Source: Chloroflexota bacterium
GTDB lineage: Bacteria > Chloroflexota > Anaerolineae > J102
Direction of reading: 5' to 3'
DNA length: 8,812 bases
Assembly: GCA_024276255.1 (NCBI GenBank)
Contig: JAJRXO010000274.1
Coordinates: forward strand, 1-8,812
Shown: piece by piece, positions 1-6,493 of the stretch
Numbering within the stretch: the first letter of the stretch is position 1
How the letters are laid out: each line of letters begins with the position of its first letter
Program-made: the position numbers and the translations under genes
Notes under the pieces: generated by a model
What the model saw: only the letters and a program-made list of their open reading frames with translations
Told to the model about the DNA's origin: nothing
Databases searched by the model: none

Positions 1-758
1 ACCTTCAAGTCCTCCTGGCCGGCCACTTCAGCCGTCAACGTCAACGAAGCCGATGTGCTGCTGCCCTGAGCGTGGATGACAATGTTATAGCTCCCTGCCG
101 GCACCTCACCCAGGGGCTTGGCCTCGACGCTCAGGCGCTTGGATTCATTGGCCGAAACCGGAATGCTGGTGACTTCCTTGCCGGTGAGCTTGAACGTGAT
201 CAGGAAACCCGGTGTGGGATCGGTGGTCAGCGACACATCAAGGTCTTCATCCCCTTCATTTTTCAGGGTGACATTATAACGGAAGGTAGTCGAAGGGGAG
301 CCCTTGAGCGTGGGCAGATCCGTGGTGAGCTGTAATTGAGCTGGCAGTTTTTCTGTCATGCTGATCTGCAGCGGCAGGCTGACTTCGCTGCTGCCAGCGC
401 GGGCGACAGCCACAAACTGATAATCTCCCGCCGTAACATCCGATGGCGGATCCAATTTCAGATCAACACGGGCATCCTTGTCGGGTTCCACATAAACCGA
501 TTTAATGATGTGCCCGCCTCCGCGGAAATTCGTCGTCCACCCCGTCGGGGCCTCTTTCACCTGCAAATCCACAACTTGCGCCGTGTCGCTGCGCAAAGTC
601 AACCTGAACGTCAAGCTTTGCCCGAGTTCAACAACCTGAGAGGGATAGTCGGTGAACATCACCAACCCCCCTTCATTGCCTTGCGCCTGTGCCGGTGGCA
701 CAGCGAGTAACAGGGCGACTGACAGTGTGAGTACCAACGCAAAAATTCGTCGCATCAT
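1..758 (-). CDS. Secreted NEW3-domain repeat protein (C-terminal part beyond the window)
   Basis: The frame is open from an ATG at 758-756 to the left edge, giving 252 residues with no stop. A second ATG follows immediately at 755-753. A strong GGAGG (764-768) lies 5 nt before the first ATG and 8 nt before the second. Residues 1-25 look like a Sec signal peptide: MRR, a hydrophobic core, then a PPAQA cleavage site before QG. Two beta-rich repeats follow, about residues 32-135 and 141-245. Each has the pattern of NPCBM-associated NEW3 domains: GQSLTFRLTL or TTFRYNVTLKN early, P.GW/PGF in the middle, and PP..V.AGDY or GEVPAGSYN near the end. Such domains are Ig-like extracellular modules; no catalytic residues are visible. 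It is divergent from pabBC and unrelated to it in function. In other bacteria NEW3 proteins often sit beside ABC exporters, but the downstream neighbour here is outside the window. The exact function is unknown. Confidence 0.8.
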   Translation of the reverse strand, partial: MMRRIFALVLTLSVALLLAVPPAQAQGNEGGLVMFTDYPSQVVELGQSLTFRLTLRSDTAQVVDLQVKEAPTGWTTNFRGGGHIIKSVYVEPDKDARVDLKLDPPSDVTAGDYQFVAVARAGSSEVSLPLQISMTEKLPAQLQLTTDLPTLKGSPSTTFRYNVTLKNEGDEDLDVSLTTDPTPGFLITFKLTGKEVTSIPVSANESKRLSVEAKPLGEVPAGSYNIVIHAQGSSTSASLTLTAEVAGQEDLK

Positions 759-814
759 TTATACCTCCGAGGAGAGCGTGATGGAATGATGAGCGCACCA
801 TTGATGCGTTCGAT

Positions 815-864
815 CCCTGCATTGCAGGGGCAAACAGATTATTTTTCAGGGCGCGTTTGCGCCC
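815..864. repeat. Two small hairpins in the divergent intergenic region
   Basis: Two perfect palindromic stems lie close together. CCCTGC (815-820) pairs with GCAGGG (824-829) around a 3-nt loop, and GGGCGC (849-854) pairs with GCGCCC (859-864) around GTTT. Neither is followed by a run of T on either strand, so they are not convincing intrinsic terminators. They would lie in the 5' leader, or near the promoter, of the minus-strand NEW3 gene. Function unknown. Confidence 0.45.
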
Positions 865-888
865 ACTCCGTGATTATGGATCATTCAC

Positions 889-937
889 ATTAGCAAAGTA
901 TATGTTTTCGGTAAAGATTCCGTTAGTTTTTGCTAAT
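889..937. repeat. AT-rich 9-bp inverted repeat upstream of pabBC
   Basis: ATTAGCAAA at 889-897 is the exact reverse complement of TTTGCTAAT at 929-937, with 31 nt between the arms. The block from about 880 to 945 is clearly AT-rich compared with the GC-rich genes on both sides, as expected for promoter DNA. I could not place a well-spaced -35/-10 pair: TTCACA at 884-889 resembles a -35, but no good -10 sits 16-18 nt downstream. The repeat may be a regulator site for pabBC, for the NEW3 gene, or for both. It argues against extending pabBC upstream to a TTG at 857, since that would make this block coding. Confidence 0.45.
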
Positions 938-1009
938 AATCTGAAACTTGGCGCCCCCTTCCGCTTCGAGTATGCTTGCAGTACCGCAATTTTATTCTCT
1001 GGAGACCCT

Positions 1010-2806
1010 ATGACGGCCGGCCCTTCCCCAGCCCCCTCCGTACTTCTGTACGACTGCCTGCAAAAACAATGGCTCGCTTTTGCCAAACCCCTGCATATCC
1101 TCAGCACGCACCGGCATGACGCCATTCCAGACCTGCTGGAGCAGGTGGAGCAAACCGTACGCCAGGAAGGCCTCTACGCGGCCGGGTTCCTCAGCTACGA
1201 AGCCGCGGCCGCCTTCGACCCCGCGCTGAGCACCCATACTGCGGATGCCCGCCTGCCCCTGGCCTGGTTCGCCATCTGCCAGCGCCCACGTGTATGGCCG
1301 ACACTACCTGTGCCGCAGCCAGGGGCCTTTACCCTGGGCCCATGGCGGGTCAGTGAATCGGCCCAAACCTATCAGCAGCACATCGCTCGCATCAAGGAAC
1401 ACATCGCCCGCGGCGATACATATCAGGTCAACTACACCTTTCGGTTACGGGCGCCGTTCAGCGGCGATCCCTGGCACTTCTTCCTGGCGCTGGCCCGGGC
1501 CCAACCGGCCTGCTATGCCGGTTATCTCGATGCCGGACCTTTTGCCATTTGCTCCGCGTCGCCAGAGTTGTTCTTCACGCTGCAACACCACACCCTGCGC
1601 TCGAAACCGATGAAGGGTACGGCTGCGCGGGGGCGCAGTTGGCAAGAAGACGAGGCGCAGATTGCCTGGCTGCGCAATTCCCCAAAGAACCGGGCCGAAA
1701 ACGTGATGATCGTGGACATGATCCGCAATGACATGGGACGGATAGCCGAGGTGGGCAGTGTGCAGGCGCCGCGCCTGTTCGAGGTGGAACGCTATCCCAC
1801 GCTGCTGCAGATGACGTCCACCGTGACCGCTCGCACGCGGGCCAGCCTGCCGCAGATCTTCGCCGCCCTGTTTCCCTGCGCCTCTATCACTGGCGCCCCC
1901 AAGGTGCGCACCATGCAGATCATCCGCTCGCTGGAAAGCAGCCCTCGCGGGGTCTACACCGGAAGCATGGGTTTCGTGGCCCCCGACGACAGCCCCGGCG
2001 AGCTGCGAGCCCAGTTCAATGTCGCCATTCGCACGGCCGTGGTACGCCGGCAAAACGGGCAGGCCGAATATGGCGTGGGCAGCGGCATTGTGTGGGATTC
2101 AGAGGCCGCCGAGGAATATGAAGAATGTCGGGTGAAAACACGGGTGCTGACGCAAAAGCGTCCTGACTTTTCGCTGCTGGAAAGCCTGCGCTGGCAGCCG
2201 GACAAAGGCTATTGGCTGCTGGAACGACATTTGCAACGCTTGCATCATAGCGCCATCTATTTTGGCATACCGCTTGTGCTCGATGACATCCGCCGCCGTC
2301 TGGACGATCTGGCGTCGAGTCTGATCCCACAACCCCACAAGGTGCGCCTGCTGATCTCCCTGCAGGGCGAACCCAGCCTACAAGCTGAACCCCTTCCATC
2401 GGACTCGACCCCCACCCCCCGCCGCCTGGGTTGGGCACGTCAGTCTGTCGACAGCAGCGATCCCTTTCTCTTCCACAAAACCACGCATCGGCAGGTCTAC
2501 GAGCGGGCGCTGGCCGCTCGCCCCGATTGCGATGATGTATTGCTGATCAACGAACGCGGCGAGATCACCGAATCGTGTAGGGCCAACATTGTGCTGCGGC
2601 TGGACGATGCCTGGCTGACGCCACCAGTCACCAGCGGGTTGCTGGCTGGCACCCTGCGCGGCGAATTGCTAAGCCATGGCGTGTTGCGTGAACAGGTACT
2701 GACGCCGGCTGAAGTGCTACGTGCTTCGGAAATATGGCTTATCAATTCGGTGCGAGGCTGGATGCCCGTACACTGGGTGGATGACACGATGCCGGTGGCC
2801 GTATAA
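1010..2806 (+). CDS. pabBC: Fused aminodeoxychorismate synthase component I / aminodeoxychorismate lyase (PabB-PabC)
   Basis: This 598-residue protein has two enzymes in one chain. The PabB part (about residues 1-380) converts chorismate plus ammonia to 4-amino-4-deoxychorismate. It carries SPELFF, PMKGT (K202, the lysine that marks PabB rather than TrpE), NRAENVMIVD (227-236, Mg-binding Glu), SITGAPK (292-298) and AEEYEEC (367-373). The PabC part (about 387-598) is a PLP fold-type IV lyase releasing pyruvate and p-aminobenzoate. Its likely Schiff-base lysine is K490 in FHKTTH, the cofactor-contacting Glu is E521 in GEITES, and NSVRGW lies near the end. I chose ATG 1010 because GGAG lies 5 nt upstream. 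The frame stays open to a TTG at 857, but that stretch is AT-rich intergenic DNA. The glutaminase partner PabA is not in the window. The product feeds folate synthesis in the cytoplasm. The gene is monocistronic here and convergent with the transporter operon. Confidence 0.93.
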   Translation: MTAGPSPAPSVLLYDCLQKQWLAFAKPLHILSTHRHDAIPDLLEQVEQTVRQEGLYAAGFLSYEAAAAFDPALSTHTADARLPLAWFAICQRPRVWPTLPVPQPGAFTLGPWRVSESAQTYQQHIARIKEHIARGDTYQVNYTFRLRAPFSGDPWHFFLALARAQPACYAGYLDAGPFAICSASPELFFTLQHHTLRSKPMKGTAARGRSWQEDEAQIAWLRNSPKNRAENVMIVDMIRNDMGRIAEVGSVQAPRLFEVERYPTLLQMTSTVTARTRASLPQIFAALFPCASITGAPKVRTMQIIRSLESSPRGVYTGSMGFVAPDDSPGELRAQFNVAIRTAVVRRQNGQAEYGVGSGIVWDSEAAEEYEECRVKTRVLTQKRPDFSLLESLRWQPDKGYWLLERHLQRLHHSAIYFGIPLVLDDIRRRLDDLASSLIPQPHKVRLLISLQGEPSLQAEPLPSDSTPTPRRLGWARQSVDSSDPFLFHKTTHRQVYERALAARPDCDDVLLINERGEITESCRANIVLRLDDAWLTPPVTSGLLAGTLRGELLSHGVLREQVLTPAEVLRASEIWLINSVRGWMPVHWVDDTMPVAV

Positions 2807-2833
2807 ATCAGCGACGATACAGGCCGCTTCCAT

Positions 2834-2848
2834 CATCCTGCATGGATG
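2834..2848. terminator. Weak hairpin between convergent pabBC and the ABC ATPase gene
   Basis: CATCC (2834-2838) pairs with GGATG (2844-2848) around TGCAT, in the 48-nt gap between the two convergent stop codons. On the plus strand it is followed by TGACTTT, which is only a poor T tract. It is the only candidate terminator in the gap; the stem is short and this is a weak call. Confidence 0.25.
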
Positions 2849-2854
2849 TGACTT

Positions 2855-3652
2855 TCACGTTTGATCCTGAGGCGGCCCCGGGAGATCTGCGGGGGCCGTA
2901 TCGTCGATCGCCCCCCGCACCCGGCGCACCCATTGCAGGTAGCTGGCATCGGTCAGCAGATCTTCGCTGCTGGGATGGGGAAGGGGAATACTGAAATCGC
3001 ACTTGAGCACGCCCGGTCGGGCCGACAACACCAACACGCGATCGGCAAGATACACGGCTTCGTGAATGTTGTGGGTGATCATGAGAATGGTCTGTCCGCG
3101 CATGTTGTGGATGCGCAACAGCTCGCGATTCAGGCGCTCGCGGGTGAGGGCATCGAGGGCGCCAAAAGGCTCGTCGAGCAGCAACAGATCAGGATCATGG
3201 GCCAGGGTACGGGCAATGGCTGCCCGTTGCTGCATGCCGCCCGAAAGCTGATGCGGGTAGTGATGGGCAAAGCCATCCAGGGCAACCAGGTGGATGAGCT
3301 CCTGGGCCACGCGATGGCGCTGCTCCCGACCTACGCCGCTTAGCTCAAGCGGCAGGGCGATATTATCGAGCACGGTGCGCCAGGGCATGAGGTTGATATT
3401 CTGGAAGACGATGCCGATGCGCGAGCTGGGCTGACGCAAGGGCACGCCATCAAGCAAGATATCACCGGCGCTGGGATGCAGCAGGCCGGCTATCAGGCGC
3501 AGCAAGGTGGATTTGCCGCCGCCGCTGGGGCCGACCATGCATACGAATTCGCCCCGCTGCACGTCGAACGAAACATCGTTAAGGGCGTGCAGCGGGTCAT
3601 TCGGATCGCCATAGGCTTTGTAAACATGCCGCAGGCTGAGCAGAGGTGTCAT
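2855..3652 (-). CDS. ABC transporter ATPase subunit, likely of a riboflavin importer
   Basis: This cytoplasmic ATPase of 265 residues would power the importer formed with the two genes upstream of it. The motifs are complete: Walker A GPSGGGKST (41-49, K47), Q-loop Q84, signature LSGGMQQ (136-142), Walker B LLLLDE (156-161), D-loop GALD (164-167) and H-loop H194. The overall sequence resembles the SsuB/TauB/ThiZ branch, which serves importers whose binding proteins are of the NMT1/THI5 type. Its ATG overlaps the stop of the binding-protein gene in the 4-nt ATGA arrangement (3649-3652), a sign of translational coupling. It is the last gene of the FMN-riboswitch operon. The family motifs alone do not identify the substrate; that comes from the riboswitch. 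The last 20 or so residues (TAPADLPGPP and on) are a low-complexity tail. Confidence 0.9.
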   Translation of the reverse strand: MTPLLSLRHVYKAYGDPNDPLHALNDVSFDVQRGEFVCMVGPSGGGKSTLLRLIAGLLHPSAGDILLDGVPLRQPSSRIGIVFQNINLMPWRTVLDNIALPLELSGVGREQRHRVAQELIHLVALDGFAHHYPHQLSGGMQQRAAIARTLAHDPDLLLLDEPFGALDALTRERLNRELLRIHNMRGQTILMITHNIHEAVYLADRVLVLSARPGVLKCDFSIPLPHPSSEDLLTDASYLQWVRRVRGAIDDTAPADLPGPPQDQT

Positions 3653-4686
3653 GGCTGGGCCGCGGCAACAAACTCGTTGGTCCAGATGCCTTCGGTGTCG
3701 ACCAGGGTATCAACGATGCCAGCTTCGTGCAGGAATTTGGCCGTGGCGGGCCAGATTTCGGGGGGGGTAAAGCCCAGTTGTTCACCGGCAGCCGGCGTCC
3801 AGAAAGGCAACGAGGCGTCAAAAATGGCACGATTGGTCTGCACATCCTGTGCTGCTTCCGGTACGTATTTCAGGCTGATCTCAAAAGCCTCGTCCGGATG
3901 TTCCAACGTATCCTTTATACCTCGCAGCAGGCCGCGGGTCATGGCCAGCACCAGTTCGGGTTGCTGGCGAATCACGGTCTCGTTGGTAATCAGACCATTG
4001 GAGGGAATTTTCATGTAATCATCCACGTAAATGATGTTGACGGGCTCTCCGGCCACCTTGAATTGCACGGGACCATTGGCCGCGTAGTCGTTGGCCGCGT
4101 CTATCAGGCCTTCACGCAGGGATGTGGCCTGGGTGAAGCCAATGCTTTGCAGATCGATCTGATCTTCGGGTAAGTCGGTGGCGTACACCAATGCTTTCCA
4201 GGCCACATAAGTGGCTCCGAACAGGCCGGGTATGCCCACCCGTTTGCCGATCAGGTCCTGCGGCGTGCTGATGCCGCTATCGGCGGGAGCAAAGACCACC
4301 ACCGGGAATTTGGTGTACCAGGTGGCCACGTAGGTCACGGGCAGGCCCTGCGCCCGACCCAGGATCACCTGATCGCCACTGGCCACGATGAACTGGCGCT
4401 CGTTGACGCCCAGCAGCTTCAAGAAATCGGTCTCGTAGCCGTATTCCATCTCCACATCCAGGCCTTCTTCGGTAAAAAAGCCCTTGTCGATGGCTACATA
4501 CCAGGGTGCAAACTGCACACTGGGGATGAAACCCACGCCCAGCTTCACGTGTGTGGGTTCAGGATTCGCTGTAGGAGTAGGGGCGGGAGCGGTGGTTGGT
4601 GTAGCCGGAGCCGGGGAAGCGCAGGCAGTGAGAGCCAGGATCAAAATAAGGCTGAGGATGAAGATAGTAACGGTTTTCTTGTTCAT
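3649..4686 (-). CDS. ribY: NMT1/THI5-like substrate-binding lipoprotein, predicted riboflavin binder (RibY type)
   Basis: This is a 345-residue extracytoplasmic solute-binding protein. The N-terminus is a lipoprotein signal: MNKK, a hydrophobic stretch, then LALTAC with C22 as the lipidation site. A Pro/Thr/Ala-rich tether (about 23-43) spaces it from the membrane. The mature part begins HVKLGVGFIPSVQFAPWYVA, followed by IDKGFFTEEGLDVE, the opening typical of the NMT1/THI5 (SsuA/ThiY) family. Further in are DLIGKRVGIPG and a late TEGIWTNEF. By similarity alone it would be labelled a thiamine-precursor or taurine binder. The FMN riboswitch ahead of the operon, and the known RibXY systems of Chloroflexi that use ThiY-like proteins, make riboflavin the better guess. 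It follows the permease after 42 nt. I see no clear ribosome-binding site before ATG 4686-4684. The symbol is by analogy. Confidence 0.8.
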   Translation of the reverse strand: MNKKTVTIFILSLILILALTACASPAPATPTTAPAPTPTANPEPTHVKLGVGFIPSVQFAPWYVAIDKGFFTEEGLDVEMEYGYETDFLKLLGVNERQFIVASGDQVILGRAQGLPVTYVATWYTKFPVVVFAPADSGISTPQDLIGKRVGIPGLFGATYVAWKALVYATDLPEDQIDLQSIGFTQATSLREGLIDAANDYAANGPVQFKVAGEPVNIIYVDDYMKIPSNGLITNETVIRQQPELVLAMTRGLLRGIKDTLEHPDEAFEISLKYVPEAAQDVQTNRAIFDASLPFWTPAAGEQLGFTPPEIWPATAKFLHEAGIVDTLVDTEGIWTNEFVAAAQP

Positions 4687-4728
4687 GATGAGATTGGGAA
4701 TGAGATAGGGTGGATGAAACGATGGATT

Positions 4729-5535
4729 TCAGGCAACGCGTTTCCAGGCCAGCAAACGGTATTCCAGCAAAGAGACAGCGCCGTAAAGTCCTAAAGAGAT
4801 GAGCACAAGCGTAAAGAGAGCCACGAAGAGCAGCGAGGTATCGAGCAAGCCCCGTGAAAGGTTGATGAGAAAACCCAGTCCCTGATTGGCGCCGACGAAT
4901 TCGCGGATCACCGCTCCGATCACCGAGAGGGTGGTGCCCACTTTGAGCCCGGCCAGCAATACCGGCAGGGCGGCGGGGATTTCCAGGCGGGTGAATATCT
5001 GCCAGCGGCTGGCCCGCAACGAGCGCATGAGGGCCATGAGCTCGGGCTCGACCGAGCGAATGCCCACGATGGTATTGACAAGGGCCGGGAAAAAGAGCGT
5101 GAGGGCGCAGATGATCACTGTGCGCAGCACGCTGGCCTTGATCCAGATCACCAGCAAGGGCGCCACGGCGATAATGGGGAAACTTTGAAGGGCCACGACG
5201 TAAGGCGACAGGATCTGGTTGAGCAGAGGCGACTTGGCAAGCACATAGCCCAGGCTGGTGGCCAATCCCAGGCCCAGTACCAGTCCGCCCACGATCTCGA
5301 TCAGCGTTGCGGTCGTGTGCCTGAACAGCGTGCCATCAGCCAACATGAGCAGCAGTTTGTGCCATACATCGATGGGACGCGGCAAGATGAAGGCCGGATA
5401 ATCCTGCCACCGCACCAAAGCTTCCCACAGCAACAGGAACAACAGCACGGTGAGCGGGGCCAGGGCCACGCGTATCAATTGCAGGCGTCTGACTGACAGG
5501 GGTTGGGAAACAGGAGGGGGGACAGAGGTTTGCAT
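4729..5535 (-). CDS. ribX: ABC transporter permease, predicted riboflavin importer (RibX type)
   Basis: This inner-membrane permease of 268 residues belongs to the binding-protein-dependent transport family (SsuC/ThiX-like). About six hydrophobic segments are visible, from VALAPLTVLLFLLLWEAL near the N-terminus to LFVALFTLVLISLGLYGAV near the end. The cytoplasmic EAA loop reads SLRASRWQIF...IPAALP; the Gly usual in EAA---G is an Arg here. The frame is open to an ATG at 5631, but that extension would translate the riboswitch terminator and its T tract. I therefore set the start at ATG 5535-5533, giving the peptide MQTSVPPPV, 21 nt after the T tract. No good ribosome-binding site precedes it. 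It is the first gene of the operon, followed by the binding protein and the ATPase. The riboflavin role is inferred from the FMN aptamer; the ABC permease call itself is firm. Confidence 0.85.
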   Translation of the reverse strand: MQTSVPPPVSQPLSVRRLQLIRVALAPLTVLLFLLLWEALVRWQDYPAFILPRPIDVWHKLLLMLADGTLFRHTTATLIEIVGGLVLGLGLATSLGYVLAKSPLLNQILSPYVVALQSFPIIAVAPLLVIWIKASVLRTVIICALTLFFPALVNTIVGIRSVEPELMALMRSLRASRWQIFTRLEIPAALPVLLAGLKVGTTLSVIGAVIREFVGANQGLGFLINLSRGLLDTSLLFVALFTLVLISLGLYGAVSLLEYRLLAWKRVA

Positions 5536-5556
5536 GGCAGGTAGAAATACAGCAAT

Positions 5557-5586
5557 AAAAAAAGCGATCAGGTCGTGCCTGATCGC
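5557..5586 (-). terminator. Riboswitch-controlled intrinsic terminator
   Basis: Read on the minus strand, GCGATCAGG (5586-5578) pairs perfectly with CCTGATCGC (5572-5564) around CACGA, and seven T follow (5563-5557). This is a textbook Rho-independent terminator lying between the FMN aptamer and the permease start, so it acts as the expression platform. Its loop and 3' arm (CACGACCT, 5577-5570) can also pair with AGGTCGTG (5636-5629), which would break the terminator. Confidence 0.93.
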
Positions 5587-5636
5587 CGCGTGACAAAATA
5601 GCAACCCGTTGGGGATGCCTGGCAAGGACACGACCT
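5570..5636 (-). promoter_or_regulatory. Antiterminator pairing of the FMN riboswitch
   Basis: On the minus strand AGGTCGTG (5636-5629) is the exact complement of CACGACCT (5577-5570); after a bulged U, CC can also pair with GG (5579-5578). The 5' arm overlaps the 3' strand of aptamer stem P1, and the 3' arm overlaps the terminator, so the two states exclude each other. With FMN bound, P1 holds the 5' arm and the terminator forms. Without FMN, the antiterminator forms and transcription continues into the transporter genes. Confidence 0.8.
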
Positions 5637-5808
5637 TCTTTCATCCGGACTGTACCGTCGGCTTCGGAATTACACCGAATCTGCTGACACGTTTGCCGAA
5701 GCAATACGCCGCTCGCGGGCTTGGTGATGCGGGCGTGACGCCTCACTCACCTCACCGCCGGTCGGGAATTGCACCCTGATATGAGTGCTCACCCTGCCCT
5801 GAAGGTCG
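5631..5808 (-). ncRNA. FMN riboswitch aptamer (RFN element)
   Basis: Read on the minus strand, the conserved RFN blocks appear in the right order: CAGGGTG, AATTCCCGACCGGCGGT, AAGCCCGCGAGC, CAGATTCGGTGTAATTCCG, AAGCCGACGGTACAGTC and CCGGATGAAAGAAGG. Stem P1 is a perfect 8-bp helix between CGACCTTC (5808-5801) and GAAGGTCG (5638-5631). A TTGC-TTCG-GCAA hairpin lies in a variable arm. The CAGGGTG block occurs twice, 18 nt apart (5796-5790 and 5778-5772), which lengthens the P2 region relative to the usual element. FMN aptamers control riboflavin synthesis or uptake genes. Here the element precedes an ABC importer, which supports riboflavin as the substrate. With the terminator downstream it should be an OFF switch. 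Confidence 0.96.
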
Positions 5809-5824
5809 GGCAATGTAAAGTTGG

Positions 5825-5840
5825 GACCCGTAGTAGGGTC
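5825..5840 (-). other. Small 5' leader hairpin before the FMN aptamer
   Basis: On the minus strand GACCC (5840-5836) pairs with GGGTC (5829-5825) around TACTAC, directly downstream of the predicted transcription start and before P1. It may protect the 5' end of the transcript. No specific function can be assigned. Confidence 0.35.
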
Positions 5841-5847
5841 AGCTGCA

Positions 5848-5853
5848 ATTATA
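5848..5853 (-). promoter_or_regulatory. -10 element of the riboswitch/transporter operon promoter
   Basis: On the minus strand 5853-5848 reads TATAAT, a perfect consensus -10, placing the start near 5841, about 33 nt before the aptamer. The -35 region is poor (TTCGCC at 5877-5872 with an 18-nt spacer). The position, between the stop of the HD gene and the aptamer, fits an independent promoter for the transporter operon. Confidence 0.6.
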
Positions 5854-5885
5854 CAACATCGACAGAGGAAGGGCGAAATAGAACA

Positions 5886-5905
5886 CGCCGGGTAAAAACC
5901 GGGCG
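5886..5905 (-). terminator. Possible terminator after the HD-domain gene
   Basis: Directly after the HD gene stop, the minus strand reads GCCCGGT, TTTT(T), ACCCGGC, a GC-rich stem with one G-G mismatch, followed by the moderately T-rich TGTTCTATTT. It would separate the adenosyltransferase/HD unit from the riboswitch operon. The imperfect stem and tail make this tentative. Confidence 0.35.
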
Positions 5906-6493
5906 CTAATTGCCCCCGCCGTCGAGGCCCAGCTCGGCGGCAGCCGCCTGCATGGCCTGCAACACAAGCTGGATATGGGCATCCAGATCCTCACCCAGAT
6001 CAGCAACATTGTGCGCGATCTCCTGGCGGTCGATGGCGGCCGTGAACCGCTTATCCTTCCACTTCTTCTTCACCGATTTGAGCGACACATCACGGATATC
6101 GCGGCTGGGGCGTACATAGGTGGTGGCGATGATCAACCCCGTGATCTCGTCACAGGCGCGCAGGGTTTTATCCAGCAGGGTTTCGGCGGGCACATGGAGA
6201 TGGTCGGCATGAGCGGCCACGGCGTGGATGAGTTCGGGGGGCCAGTTCAACGACTCGAACAGGCGCAGGGCAGTACGCGGATGGCCGTTTTCGGCATCAT
6301 CCATGTCGGGAAAGCGCTGGAAATCAAGATCGTGAACCAGGGCGGTAATCCCCCACAACGCCTCATCCTGCTGATACTTGCGGGCATAGGCCCGCACAGC
6401 GGCTTCCACCGCCAGGCAATGTTTGCGCAGGCCTTCGTTTTGGATCCACTCGCAAAGCAGATCCCATGCCTCGTCGCGGGTAGGGAGTGGCAT
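5906..6493 (-). CDS. HD-domain predicted metal-dependent phosphohydrolase
   Basis: This is a 195-residue soluble protein of the HD superfamily, resembling the single-domain predicted hydrolases (COG2316-like). The metal-ligand residues are in place: H25 (LRKHCLAVE), the H54-D55 doublet (ALVHDLDF), H71 (NGHPRTA), H95 (AAHADH) and D115 (LRACDEITG). A Lys-rich stretch KKKWKDKRF (142-150) and an acidic helix follow. HD proteins of this type hydrolyse phosphate esters or nucleotides, but the substrate is unknown. Its ATG shares one base with the stop of the adenosyltransferase gene (TGATG, 6495-6491), and GAGGTG lies just upstream inside that gene, so the two are co-translated. The C-terminus ends in a GGGN tail. 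Confidence 0.85.
   Translation of the reverse strand: MPLPTRDEAWDLLCEWIQNEGLRKHCLAVEAAVRAYARKYQQDEALWGITALVHDLDFQRFPDMDDAENGHPRTALRLFESLNWPPELIHAVAAHADHLHVPAETLLDKTLRACDEITGLIIATTYVRPSRDIRDVSLKSVKKKWKDKRFTAAIDRQEIAHNVADLGEDLDAHIQLVLQAMQAAAAELGLDGGGN

Noticed and set aside
849..864. Intrinsic terminator at GGGCGC-GTTT-GCGCCC
   Set aside because: No T tract follows on either strand, and it lies between the 5' ends of divergent genes, where a terminator is not expected.
857..1009. N-terminal extension of pabBC from a TTG start
   Set aside because: It covers an AT-rich intergenic block with an inverted repeat, its TTG lacks a ribosome-binding site, and ATG 1010 has one.
1445..2053. Long 202-residue open frame on the minus strand inside pabBC
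   Set aside because: It is fully antisense to well-conserved PabB motifs, has a low-complexity Gly/Ala/His/Arg-rich composition, and shows no recognisable domain.
2861..3343. 160-residue plus-strand frame opposite the ABC ATPase
   Set aside because: It is antisense to the Walker and signature motifs of a clear ABC ATPase, and has no ribosome-binding site or family features.
5536..5631. N-terminal extension of the permease
   Set aside because: It would translate through the riboswitch terminator and T tract; the frame is open there by chance.
5557..5860. TPP riboswitch, suggested by the ThiXYZ-like proteins downstream
   Set aside because: The conserved TPP blocks (CTGAGA, ACCTGA) are absent, while all the FMN aptamer blocks are present in order.
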